A stretch of 64,000 nucleotides of DNA from Pseudomonas reactans (lineage in GTDB: Bacteria > Pseudomonadota > Gammaproteobacteria > Pseudomonadales > Pseudomonadaceae): NCBI RefSeq assembly GCF_013385825.1, contig NZ_JACAPG010000006.1:1-64000 (forward strand), read 5' to 3'. The position numbers and the translations under genes were made by a program. Of this stretch, positions 9,577 to 18,287 are shown piece by piece. Under the pieces are notes generated by a model that was not told the origin of the DNA, ran no database searches, and worked only from the letters and a program-made list of their open reading frames with translations. Every line of letters starts with the position of its first letter. Position 1 is the stretch's first letter.

Positions 9577-10021
9577 GGCTTTATCCTTCCGCCCGATGAC
9601 CGAGGCCGACCTCGACGCCGTGCTGAAAATCGAATACGCGGCGTTCAGCCACCCCTGGACCCGCGGGATCTTTCTAGACGGGCTGGGCAAGTACCAGATC
9701 TGGCTGATGTTTGAAGGTGAGCAGCAAGTGGGGCACGGCGTGGTGCAGATCATCCTTGATGAGGCGCACCTGCTGAACATCACCGTCAAGCCGGAAAACC
9801 AGGGCCGCGGCCTTGGGCTGGCGCTGCTGGAGCACCTGATGTCCCGCGCCTACGCCGCCAGTGCGCGTGAGTGCTTCCTGGAAGTGCGCGACAGCAATAC
9901 CGGCGCGTTTCGCCTGTATGAGCGTTATGGCTTCAACGAAATCGGCCGTCGGCGGGATTATTACCCCGCCGTGGGTGGCCGCGAAGATGCGGTCGTCATG
10001 GCCTGTACCCTGGTCGACTGA
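9569..10021 (+). CDS. rimI: RimI, ribosomal protein alanine N-acetyltransferase
   Basis: 150 aa GNAT acetyltransferase. The acetyl-CoA-binding motif A is NQGRGLGLALL, followed by the typical LEVRDSNTGAFRLYERYGF segment of RimI. RimI acetylates the N-terminus of ribosomal protein S18. It is translationally coupled to holD (8-bp overlap), an arrangement also seen in enterobacteria. Confidence 0.9.
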   Translation: MSEALSFRPMTEADLDAVLKIEYAAFSHPWTRGIFLDGLGKYQIWLMFEGEQQVGHGVVQIILDEAHLLNITVKPENQGRGLGLALLEHLMSRAYAASARECFLEVRDSNTGAFRLYERYGFNEIGRRRDYYPAVGGREDAVVMACTLVD

Positions 10022-10032
10022 CGCGCCCCTCT

Positions 10033-10100
10033 GTAGCAGCCCGGCTTGCCGGCGATAGCGTCCTCAAGATCGCCATCGCCGGCAAGCCGGGCTCCTACAA
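10033..10100. repeat. REP/REPIN palindromic element, copy 1
   Basis: Two inverted REP halves (CCCGGCTTGCCGGCGAT and its complement) flank a short spacer, between rimI and the next convergent gene. The same core recurs at 19846-19930 and 32787-32870. This copy has a CAGC variant in the left flank. REP pairs can stop exonucleases or fold as terminators. Confidence 0.85.
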
Positions 10101-10104
10101 ACGC

Positions 10105-10413
10105 TCAGGGTTTACCGTTTATCGGGTCGACATCGGCCAGTTCGGCCTCATCCAAGCCATTGCCGCCGCCGATCTCATCTTCGTCCACGATACTCAGGTC
10201 GTAATCCGCCGGATTGTCTTCACCTTCCTCCCTGGCATCCCGCGCGCCATCCTCCCGGATCAACGTTTCCGGGGTTAAATCATCACCGCTCTGCGCCGAG
10301 GGCTCATCCTGGTCAAAATCCAGCTCGCGCATCGAGCCCATGCGATCTTCATTGTCATCAATGGGTTCGGGTTGCGTAGCGCCGTAGGGACGTCGTGATT
10401 CAGTCATGGCCAA
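10105..10413 (-). CDS. Small highly acidic protein, unknown function
   Basis: 102 aa, about a third Asp/Glu, with no hydrophobic segment and no recognisable domain. It is probably largely disordered. The gene just after rimI in P. aeruginosa encodes a similarly placed acidic protein, so it is likely a conserved Pseudomonas orphan. It is divergent from can and convergent with rimI. Confidence 0.7.
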   Translation of the reverse strand: MAMTESRRPYGATQPEPIDDNEDRMGSMRELDFDQDEPSAQSGDDLTPETLIREDGARDAREEGEDNPADYDLSIVDEDEIGGGNGLDEAELADVDPINGKP

Positions 10414-10561
10414 TCCTCATACTGTGGGGCTTATAGTGTGTGGACAGGCTGAGCGGCCCAAAGATTCAAGCTAATTCACGCTTGTTATTCACCGGCAGGG
10501 CGTGACTTGGACGTGGGGTTGTCAGTCACAAAACTGCGCATCATTCCTGAGGCTTTCCCTG

Positions 10562-11206
10562 ATGAACGAACTACAAGACCTGCTTGATAACAATGAACGC
10601 TGGGCGGACGCGATCAAACAGGAAGATCCCGAATTCTTCGCCAAGCTCGCCCGCCAGCAAACGCCGGAATATCTGTGGATCGGCTGTTCCGACGCCCGCG
10701 TACCGGCCAACGAGATCGTCGGCATGCTGCCGGGTGACCTGTTTGTGCACCGCAACGTGGCCAACGTGGTGCTGCACACCGACCTCAATTGCCTGTCGGT
10801 GATCCAGTACGCAGTGGACGTGCTCAAGGTCAAGCACATCCTGGTCACCGGCCACTATGGCTGCGGCGGCGTGCGCGCCTCGATGCAGGACCGCCAATTT
10901 GGCCTGATCGATGGCTGGCTGCGCACTATTCGTGACCTCTATTACGAAAACCGTGACGTGCTGGCCCAGTTGCCGACCGAAGAAGAGCGCGTCGACCGTA
11001 TGTGCGAGCTGAACGTGATCCAGCAAGTGGCCAACGTCGGCCACACCAGCATTGTGCAAAACGCCTGGCACCGTGGGCAGAGCCTGTCGATCCATGGCTG
11101 CATCTACGGCATCAAGGATGGGCGCTGGAAGAGCTTGAACACCACCATCAGTGGCTTCGAGCAATTGCCGCCGCAGTATCGCCTGCGTCCGTTGGGTGAA
11201 GCCTAA
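10562..11206 (+). CDS. can: Beta-class carbonic anhydrase
   Basis: 214 aa from the ATG at 10562 (MNELQDLLDN). An upstream start at 10502 adds 20 residues unlike the family. The zinc ligands are visible: C42 in CSDARVP (with the D44-R46 dyad) and H98/C101 in GHYGCGG. The enzyme interconverts CO2 and bicarbonate in the cytoplasm. Its stop codon overlaps the stop of the convergent SET-domain gene. Confidence 0.95.
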   Translation: MNELQDLLDNNERWADAIKQEDPEFFAKLARQQTPEYLWIGCSDARVPANEIVGMLPGDLFVHRNVANVVLHTDLNCLSVIQYAVDVLKVKHILVTGHYGCGGVRASMQDRQFGLIDGWLRTIRDLYYENRDVLAQLPTEEERVDRMCELNVIQQVANVGHTSIVQNAWHRGQSLSIHGCIYGIKDGRWKSLNTTISGFEQLPPQYRLRPLGEA

Positions 11207-11724
11207 GGGCGTTTGCGTTCACGCCACTGGGCCATGAACGTCTGGCCCTCGGCGTTCAGCAGCTCGTCGTGACCGGTAATCCAGCCTCGGCAGTTCAGCT
11301 CGCCGCATTGGCATGCGAACTGCCGGAACAGCACGTCTTCGGTCATGGCGTAATCCATGGTCAGCAGCTCGCCTGGCTGGATTTCACACAGGGCCCAGAC
11401 CTCCAGATAGTGCAGGTCGAGAAACACATTCGGTTTACATGAATGTGAAAACAGGCCACTGAACCAACAGTCGTAGAGGTGGGTACGCGACGATAGCTGC
11501 AACGTGTGCAGGCGTCGCTCGCTCAGGGCGTAGCCGGAGACTTTGGCGATGCATACACGGCTGTCGAAGGCCGTGCGTGCCCTGATTCCGACCCCCACGC
11601 CTTCAATGTTCAGCACCACTTCGAATTTCTCGCTCGAAGGGTAGCCTTGTCCGAGCGTGGGCTTGAACGGGTAGAGACAGTCGCTCACAGCAGTTTCAGC
11701 CTTATCCTTGGCCTGAGTTTTCAT
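11203..11724 (-). CDS. SET-domain protein (putative lysine methyltransferase)
   Basis: 173 aa. The SET hallmarks are present: SHSCKPNV (the NHS-like SAM/lysine channel motif), GELLTMDY, and a cysteine-containing post-SET CQCGELNCRGWI. SET proteins transfer methyl groups from SAM to lysines. The bacterial substrate is unknown. It is a single gene convergent with can. Confidence 0.8.
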   Translation of the reverse strand: MKTQAKDKAETAVSDCLYPFKPTLGQGYPSSEKFEVVLNIEGVGVGIRARTAFDSRVCIAKVSGYALSERRLHTLQLSSRTHLYDCWFSGLFSHSCKPNVFLDLHYLEVWALCEIQPGELLTMDYAMTEDVLFRQFACQCGELNCRGWITGHDELLNAEGQTFMAQWRERKRP

Positions 11725-11819
11725 GACTCTCCTGGTTTAGGCTGCATCGACCTGCCGGTGGTGTCTGACTGCCAGTCTTGCAGCTGATGGGCGCCGCTCA
11801 AGACTCGCGGAAGAGGGAG

Positions 11820-11863
11820 CCGATTTCTACTGTCAATGTTGACAGTAGAAATCGGTTTTTTTT
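11820..11863 (+). terminator. Perfect 17-bp hairpin with U8 tail (plus-strand terminator)
   Basis: CCGATTTCTACTGTCAA is followed by TG, its exact reverse complement, and then eight T. The T-run exists only for plus-strand transcripts, yet no plus-strand gene lies within 600 bp upstream. It is either the end of an unannotated small RNA or a stop for antisense reading. Confidence 0.7.
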
Positions 11864-11868
11864 GCGAA

Positions 11869-13038
11869 TTACAGCGCCGGGGCTGCAATGGCTGGGGTGG
11901 GGGCGGCATTCTTGAGTTGTTTCAACTGCGTCTTGATGGCGGGCGTAGCGCATTTCGCGTTTGCATCCTCCGGGGACAAGTTGCGCACCGAGGTGTAGAA
12001 CAACTCACAGGTCTGCTCTTTGCGTGTGACTTGCCACGTATTCATGCACGCCTTGAGCAACACGTTCGGATCACTCGCGGGTTTCTGACCCATTCCGGCC
12101 TGCCAGCAGGCGGCGCTCAGGTCCTGCCCCATCACCTTCAAGCCGGCCTCGTCGGCTTTCTGTTCATTACCGTCGTAGGTGTCGGGGTTTGCGGCATACC
12201 AGATGTAGCTTGGATGGTTGGCGCCCAGCACTGACACATTCTTGCCTGCCGTCGGGCTGATCTGCGCCAGGCCCAGTACGCCCACGGTCTGGCCGTATTG
12301 CTGTTTGATCCAGTTTCGCACCGGAGCGCCAAACGCCACCATCGGCAATGCGCCTTTGGCGGGCAGGCTCAGTTCCTGGACCATGCGTGTCTGGTAGTCG
12401 GTGAAGTAGCTGTAGACGGTTTCCAGGTCCTTGCCCGCGTTGGAGGGCGCGGCGATGGGGGCGATATCGATGATGGTCTGGTAAGCCGGCGTTTCAGTGG
12501 CCGGGATGCCATTGTCCGTGAGCAGGGTGGCCCAGCGGTCGGTGGTGGCCGACTCCAGATAGTCCTGAGCCTGGGTCAGCGAGTAATCCGGCGGGAAGTG
12601 CAGCAGTTCGATGCTCTTGCGGTTTTCCAGGGCCATGCCCAGCGGCAGGAACAAATACCAGTTGTAGGCCCACTTGCCGTCAGTGTTGAGTTTGCTGGCG
12701 CCTTGGTAGGCCAGGTCGGCGGTATCGAGCAAGGTGGTCAGGGGTTGACCGTAACTGTCAGGCACACCGCTGAAGGTCGCTGAGACCTGCCCGTCATGGG
12801 TCTTGACGCTGACTTTTGCGCGGCTGTAGCCGTCCCGTTGCAGGCTCTGATTCAAATAGTGCTCGGCAGTCTGCTCCAGCGTCCATGGTCGAAAGCAGAT
12901 CACACTGCAATTGTTGGGGAAGGCGAACAGTTGGGTCACGCGTTGCGTACTCCCCAATGGCACCTCGATGTCGGCCTGTACGACCGCACTCGCCATCAGT
13001 GCGGCCAGGGCGAAGGACAACCTGGTCGGTTTAAACAT
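11869..13038 (-). CDS. Exported protein of unknown function
   Basis: About 389 aa from the ATG at 13038, chosen because AAGGAAA sits 7 nt upstream. A longer reading frame to 13095 lacks this. The signal peptide MFKPTRLSFALAALMASAVVQA ends at about residue 22, so the protein is periplasmic or secreted. It contains several cysteines, including the pair in FPNNCSVICFRP, and no domain that I recognise. Confidence 0.75.
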   Translation of the reverse strand: MFKPTRLSFALAALMASAVVQADIEVPLGSTQRVTQLFAFPNNCSVICFRPWTLEQTAEHYLNQSLQRDGYSRAKVSVKTHDGQVSATFSGVPDSYGQPLTTLLDTADLAYQGASKLNTDGKWAYNWYLFLPLGMALENRKSIELLHFPPDYSLTQAQDYLESATTDRWATLLTDNGIPATETPAYQTIIDIAPIAAPSNAGKDLETVYSYFTDYQTRMVQELSLPAKGALPMVAFGAPVRNWIKQQYGQTVGVLGLAQISPTAGKNVSVLGANHPSYIWYAANPDTYDGNEQKADEAGLKVMGQDLSAACWQAGMGQKPASDPNVLLKACMNTWQVTRKEQTCELFYTSVRNLSPEDANAKCATPAIKTQLKQLKNAAPTPAIAAPAL

Positions 13039-13160
13039 TGTTGTTTCCTTGTCAGCGAAAGCCCGTCTGCGCGGGGTGAAAGCCCACCTCCACACAGTAG
13101 CGGTTGACCAGGAAAACCGCGTGTTAAATCGCCAGGCGTGTCGCTATTGGATAAGAAAAC

Positions 13161-14861
13161 CTACAGGCTGAACTGCAATGCGTTGCTCAAGTCGCCCATT
13201 GGCTTCTGGCCGCGGGCGATCATTGCGTCATCCCGCTGCTTAAGGCCATCCAGGGTCTCTAGCTGGAATACGCGGGTGATCAAGCGCAGGATCGACGCCG
13301 TGTCGTACACCGTATGGTCCACCGTGCCTTTGCGCGCGAACGGCGACACCACAATCGCCGGAATCCGCGTGCCAGGGCCCCAACGGTCGCCCTTGGGCGG
13401 TGCCACGTGGTCCCACCAGCCGCCGTTTTCATCGACGGTGACCACCACCACCATGTTTTTCCACTGCGGGCTCTCTTGCAGTACCTTCAAGGCACGGGCG
13501 ATATGGCGGTCGCCCGAGGCCACGTCGGCATAGCCTGCGTGCATGTTCAGGTTGCCCTGGGGCTTGTAGAAGGTCACAGCGGGCAGTTTGCCGGCTTGGG
13601 CGTCGGCGAAGAACGTGTTGGTGCTGGACTCATCGCCCAAACCGCCATCGCGCAGGCGCTTGTCACGCTCGGCGCGATTTTCCGGGCCTTGCTGCTTGAA
13701 GTAGTTGAATGGTTGGTGGTGATACTGGAAGTTCGGGATCTTCGGGATACCGCCCGAATCCTTGAACTGGTCCAGGGTGGCTTGCCACGCACCGGCGTAC
13801 CAGGCCCAGTCGACATTCTTTTTCGACAGTTTGTCGCCGATGTGTTCGTGGGTCTGCGGCACCAGCACGTTGGGCAGGTCGGGTTTGGAGTAGTCCGGGT
13901 TTTCCGGGTCGCGGATCCAGGTCGGCCAGTAAGGCGGCGCCAGGGTGTTCACGCCGTAACCGTCGGGGGTCAACGCGCTGGGGCCGAACTGCGGCGGGCC
14001 GGTCATGGCGCTGGCCGGGGACTTGTCCAGCGGCTTGAGGCGCGGGTCGGTGGGGTCATCGCTTTGCAGCGTGGCGATCTGCGCCTTGGCCACCGATTGC
14101 GCGGCATTCGGGTAAAATGGCGCGGTGGCGCTGATCAGGTACTGGTGGTTGAGGAACGAGCCACCAAATGCCCCCTGGAAGAAGTTGTCGCAGAGTACAA
14201 ACTCCTTGGCCACGTCCCACAGGCGCAGGGAATAACGGCTCTGGGCGTAATGACCCATCACTAGGCCACCCGAGTCGGCCCAGGCGACGAAGTTGTCGTT
14301 TTTACCGCCGTTGATCTGCATCTGGTTCTGATAGAACACGTGCCACAAGTCGCGAGTGACCAGGCTCAGGGGCAGGTCTTCGGCATTCGGGCCCTTAAGC
14401 GCGAACGGCGCGTTGGGCAGGTTTTCCTGGAATTGCACTTCGCTGGGGTAGGTCACCCCGTCGACCGTTTGCGGCCCGACTTGCAGCACGCCACCCCAGG
14501 CCGGTGGCAGGGTGGTCAGCGGGCTGCCGTCGCGGTCGCGTTGCTGTGTATCGGCGGCAGACAGTGCTGACAGCGGTTTCTCCACGCCTGGGAAATCTGC
14601 AAACAGGTTATTGAAGCTGCGGTTCTCGGCATAAATCACCACCACGGTTTTCACCTGATCGTGCAGTGCCTTGTCCAACTCTTGCGACGTGAGCGGACGT
14701 GTCACCGGTTTGCCCGGCGCTTCGCTGGTGTTGCCGCAGGCACTTAACGTCGCGCCGACCCCCAACACCGCTGCGCCTCCCAAGAAGCGCCGGCGGCTGG
14801 TGTCGACCGGTGGTTGGGTGGCTGAATCGGGGGAAGGGCGGTCTTCGTGCTCGTCACTCAT
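13161..14861 (-). CDS. acpA: AcpA/phospholipase C-type phosphoesterase, Tat lipoprotein
   Basis: 566 aa. It starts with a twin-arginine signal (TSRRRFLGG) and a lipobox-like LSAC. Phosphoesterase-family landmarks follow: VVVIYAENRSFNNLF near the N-terminus, FFQGAFGGSFLNHQYL in the middle, and VVVVTVDENGGWWDHVAPP toward the C-terminus. These resemble the AcpA acid phosphatase and phospholipase C superfamily that hydrolyses phosphate esters outside the cytoplasm. A start 10 codons upstream exists but delays the Tat motif. Confidence 0.8.
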   Translation of the reverse strand: MSDEHEDRPSPDSATQPPVDTSRRRFLGGAAVLGVGATLSACGNTSEAPGKPVTRPLTSQELDKALHDQVKTVVVIYAENRSFNNLFADFPGVEKPLSALSAADTQQRDRDGSPLTTLPPAWGGVLQVGPQTVDGVTYPSEVQFQENLPNAPFALKGPNAEDLPLSLVTRDLWHVFYQNQMQINGGKNDNFVAWADSGGLVMGHYAQSRYSLRLWDVAKEFVLCDNFFQGAFGGSFLNHQYLISATAPFYPNAAQSVAKAQIATLQSDDPTDPRLKPLDKSPASAMTGPPQFGPSALTPDGYGVNTLAPPYWPTWIRDPENPDYSKPDLPNVLVPQTHEHIGDKLSKKNVDWAWYAGAWQATLDQFKDSGGIPKIPNFQYHHQPFNYFKQQGPENRAERDKRLRDGGLGDESSTNTFFADAQAGKLPAVTFYKPQGNLNMHAGYADVASGDRHIARALKVLQESPQWKNMVVVVTVDENGGWWDHVAPPKGDRWGPGTRIPAIVVSPFARKGTVDHTVYDTASILRLITRVFQLETLDGLKQRDDAMIARGQKPMGDLSNALQFSL

Positions 14862-14943
14862 TGCGGGGGAGTCCTTGGCGAGATGTTGCAAGATATTTCG
14901 CAGGACGGTAGCAATGCAATGTGACGGAACGAAGACACTGATT

Positions 14944-15264
14944 TCACAGCAGGCGCAGAGCCAGTTGGCTACCCGCGCGCAAGTATTCCACCTGGGCCGT
15001 CACCGCATCCTTGACGATGGCCTCGCCGGTGTCGGTCAGCTTGGCCTTCTTTGCATCGATGACACTGGTCTGCAACAGCTGCATCGCCACGTCGACCGAT
15101 TTCTGGAACGCGGTGATGTTGTTATGCAGGCCGAACTCCTTGATCACGGCGGCCATGCGGCGGTCTGCGTCGTCGCGCAATGCTCGGTATTCAGGGACCG
15201 AAACGTTGTCGTCCTTGTAGATATCAGTGATCAGTTCTTCCAGTGATTTGGAGAGGGGCGTCAT
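14944..15264 (-). CDS. Small helical protein, unknown function
   Basis: 106 aa, predicted mostly helical, with no signal peptide or known motif (MTPLSKSLEELITDIYKD...). It lies 82 bp upstream of the phosphatase gene on the same strand and may share a transcript. Confidence 0.6.
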   Translation of the reverse strand: MTPLSKSLEELITDIYKDDNVSVPEYRALRDDADRRMAAVIKEFGLHNNITAFQKSVDVAMQLLQTSVIDAKKAKLTDTGEAIVKDAVTAQVEYLRAGSQLALRLL

Positions 15265-15390
15265 CGGATTTTCCTTGGTGTCAGGTGAGGAGGAAGCCGA
15301 GACAGGTTAATCAAAGGCATTGATGGGAGGAGTCAGGGGTTGTCGTCGTCTTGAGTAGGACAACCCCACGCGATTAATCGGAAGATGCGG

Positions 15391-16809
15391 TCAAGGCATG
15401 ACCGGCGGCAAATACTTCAACGTCGTCCCCAACGCCCACAGCAAGAACAGCACCAGCGGTGTGTGCACCAGCAACTGCACGAACGAAAATCCAATCAAAT
15501 CCCGCGCCTTCAACCCCAGCACGCCCAGCAACGGCAGCATATAGAACGGGTTGATCAGGTTCGGCAGCGCCTCGGCGGCGTTGTAGATCTGCACCGCCCA
15601 GCCCAGGTGGTATTGCAGGTCATTGGCCACTTGCATCACGTAGGGCGCTTCGATAATCCACTTGCCGCCGCCCGACGGAATGAAGAAACCGAGCACCGCC
15701 GAGTACACGCCCATCAGCAGCGCGTAGGTATCGTGGGAGGCGATGGACGTGAAGAAGGTCGAGATGTGGTGTGCCAGAGTCTGGCCGTCACCGCCTTTCA
15801 CGACGGTCATCAGCGCGGCAATCGAACCGTACAGCGGGAACTGGATCAGCACGCCGGTGGTGGTCGGCACTGCACGGGCCACCGCATCGAGGAAGCTGCG
15901 CGGGCGCCAGTGCAGCAGGGCGCCGGCCATGATGAACAGGAAGTTGTAGGTGTTCAGCCCCGAGATCGCACTGATCGCCGGCTTGGTCGAAAACTCATGG
16001 AACAGCCAACCCGCCGCCAGCAATGCCAGCAGGATAGTCAGCAACGGGCTGTGCTCCAGCCACTCTCCTGGGCGAGTCGGTGCTTGTATCTTGGGCAAGT
16101 TGAACGCCGGGTCGACGCCACAGGCCTTGGCATCACGCGCGCTGTTCGGGCCGGGCGCGGTGGCGTAGGCGATGATCAGCGAGACCACGATCAATGCCAG
16201 CAGCAGCACGCCGGATTGCCACAGGAAAATAGTGTCGGTGAACGGGATCACGCCGGTGATCGACAGGATCGACGGCGGCAGGCTGGCCGGGTTGGCCTGC
16301 AACTGCGCGGCGGACGACGACAGCCCCAATGCCCACACGGCGCCCAGCCCCAGATACGCCGCCGCACCGGCTGCGCGGTAATCCATCTTCAAATCCGTAC
16401 GACGCGCCAACGCCCGTACCAGCAAGCCGCCGAATACCAGGGACAGGCCCCAGTTCAGCAACGAGGCGACCATCGAGATCAACGCCACCCAGGCCACGGC
16501 CGAGCGGCCGTTCTTCGGGATACGCGCCAGGCGGTCGATCAGTTTCACGGCCGGTGGCGAACTCGCCACCACATAACCGCCGATCACCACAAAGGCCATC
16601 TGCATGGTGAAGGGGATCAGGCTCCAGAACCCGTCACCGAACGCTTTGGCGGCTTCGGTTGGCGCGGCGCCCATGCCCAGGGTCGCCACGGCGACGATGA
16701 TCACGGCAAGTGCCGCAAACACCCAGGAGTCGGGAAACCAGCGTTCGGCGAAGTTGGAGCAACGCAGGGCAAATCGGGCATAGCGGCTTTCTTCGATAGC
16801 GTCGGCCAC
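15391..16809 (-). CDS. atoE: AtoE-type short-chain fatty acid permease
   Basis: 472 aa with about 11-12 membrane helices. AtoE family landmarks include an N-terminal FAERWFPDSWVFA and a central SLLNWGLSLVFGGLL. The family imports acetoacetate and butyrate-type acids. It uses a GTG start with a good GAGGAAAG ribosome site. No ato catabolic genes are adjacent, so the substrate is inferred from family only. Confidence 0.85.
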   Translation of the reverse strand: MADAIEESRYARFALRCSNFAERWFPDSWVFAALAVIIVAVATLGMGAAPTEAAKAFGDGFWSLIPFTMQMAFVVIGGYVVASSPPAVKLIDRLARIPKNGRSAVAWVALISMVASLLNWGLSLVFGGLLVRALARRTDLKMDYRAAGAAAYLGLGAVWALGLSSSAAQLQANPASLPPSILSITGVIPFTDTIFLWQSGVLLLALIVVSLIIAYATAPGPNSARDAKACGVDPAFNLPKIQAPTRPGEWLEHSPLLTILLALLAAGWLFHEFSTKPAISAISGLNTYNFLFIMAGALLHWRPRSFLDAVARAVPTTTGVLIQFPLYGSIAALMTVVKGGDGQTLAHHISTFFTSIASHDTYALLMGVYSAVLGFFIPSGGGKWIIEAPYVMQVANDLQYHLGWAVQIYNAAEALPNLINPFYMLPLLGVLGLKARDLIGFSFVQLLVHTPLVLFLLWALGTTLKYLPPVMP

Positions 16810-16994
16810 GAGTCTTTCCTCTTATAGTTATTAGGGTGCAGGCAATTTTCCGGCATGTTCCGCTACGGCCATTGATATGGGAATGCAGTTATCTTCATCG
16901 ATCCATGAGGAAAACAAATATATCTGCCGCGATTGCCATCATTGGGCTCAGCTCATAACCTGCACGCCATTTTGTTTGTCTGCCGAGTCTCTAC

Positions 16995-18284
16995 ATGACC
17001 GCCACCTTTCCTGCGCAGGCGCAGCGCTTTTCCCGCTCCGACTACAAAACCCTGAGCCTGGCCGCCTTGGGCGGTGCCCTGGAAATCTACGACTTCATCA
17101 TCTTCGTGTTTTTCGCGCTGACCTTGAGCCAACTGTTCTTCCCGCCCGAAATGCCCGAGTGGCTGCGCCTTCTGCAAAGCTTCGGCATTTTTGTGACCGG
17201 CTACCTGGCGCGCCCGCTGGGCGGCATCCTGATGGCGCACTTCGCCGATCATCTGGGGCGCAAGCGCGTGTTCAGCCTGAGCATCCTGATGATGGCGTTG
17301 CCCTGCCTGCTGATCGGGATCATGCCGACCTACGCGCAAATCGGCTATTTCGCACCGCTGATCCTGCTGGCGCTGCGCGTGCTGCAGGGTGCTGCGGTGG
17401 GCGGTGAAGTGCCCAGTGCCTGGACCTTCGTCGCCGAACACGCGCCGCCCCACCATCGTGGTTACGCGCTGGGCTTCCTGCAAGCCGGCCTGACCTTCGG
17501 CTATCTGCTCGGTGCACTGACGGCGACCCTGCTGGCGCAAGTCTTCACCCCGGCCGAAATACTCGACTATGCCTGGCGCTTTCCCTTCCTGCTCGGTGGC
17601 GTGTTCGGCGTGATCGGCGTGTGGCTGCGTCGCTGGCTCAGTGAAACCCCGGTGTTCCTCGAAATGCAGGCGCGCCGCCAGGCCGCCGCCGAACTGCCAT
17701 TGCGCACCGTGTTGCGTGACCACCGCGCCGTGCTGCTGCCGGCAATGATCCTCACCTGCGTGCTCACCTCCGCCGTGGTGGTGCTGGTGGTCATCACCCC
17801 GACCATGATGCAGAAAACCTTCGGCATGAGCCCCAGCCACACCTTCGCCTTGAGCGCTCTGGGCATCGTGTTCCTCAATATCGGCTGTGTGCTGGCCGGC
17901 TTGCTGGTCGACCGCATCGGCGCCTGGCGCGCGGTGCTGGTCTACAGCCTGTTGCTGCCGGTGGGGATTGCGGTCCTGTACGCCAGCCTGATCAGCGGCG
18001 GCATCTGGCTGGGCGCGGCGTACGCCGTGGCGGGCTTGAGCTGTGGCGTGGTGGGCGCGGTGCCGTCGGTGATGGTCGGCCTGTTTCCGGCGCAGGTGCG
18101 GGTGTCGGGGATTTCCTTTACCTACAACATTGCCTACGCGCTGTGGGCGAGTACCACACCGTTGTTGCTGATTGCGCTGATGCCGACCAGCCCGTGGATT
18201 TGTGTGGGATATTGCGTGGTGATGGGGGCGGTGGGGGTGGTGAGTGTGGCGCTGTTTGGCAAGCGCCACACCTTGGCTGCCTAG
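16995..18284 (+). CDS. MFS transporter, metabolite:H+ symporter type
   Basis: 429 aa, 12 predicted helices. The start region ALGGALEIYDFIIFVFFA and the loop motif RPLGGILMAHFADHLGRKR are typical of the MHS branch (proline/betaine, citrate and alpha-ketoglutarate carriers). Substrate unknown. It is divergent from atoE and convergent with gntP (4 bp between stops). Confidence 0.85.
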   Translation: MTATFPAQAQRFSRSDYKTLSLAALGGALEIYDFIIFVFFALTLSQLFFPPEMPEWLRLLQSFGIFVTGYLARPLGGILMAHFADHLGRKRVFSLSILMMALPCLLIGIMPTYAQIGYFAPLILLALRVLQGAAVGGEVPSAWTFVAEHAPPHHRGYALGFLQAGLTFGYLLGALTATLLAQVFTPAEILDYAWRFPFLLGGVFGVIGVWLRRWLSETPVFLEMQARRQAAAELPLRTVLRDHRAVLLPAMILTCVLTSAVVVLVVITPTMMQKTFGMSPSHTFALSALGIVFLNIGCVLAGLLVDRIGAWRAVLVYSLLLPVGIAVLYASLISGGIWLGAAYAVAGLSCGVVGAVPSVMVGLFPAQVRVSGISFTYNIAYALWASTTPLLLIALMPTSPWICVGYCVVMGAVGVVSVALFGKRHTLAA

Positions 18285-18287
18285 ACG

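Noticed and set aside
15385..18269. Long frames opposite atoE and the MHS transporter
   Set aside because: Low-complexity Gln/His/Arg translations antisense to clear membrane proteins.
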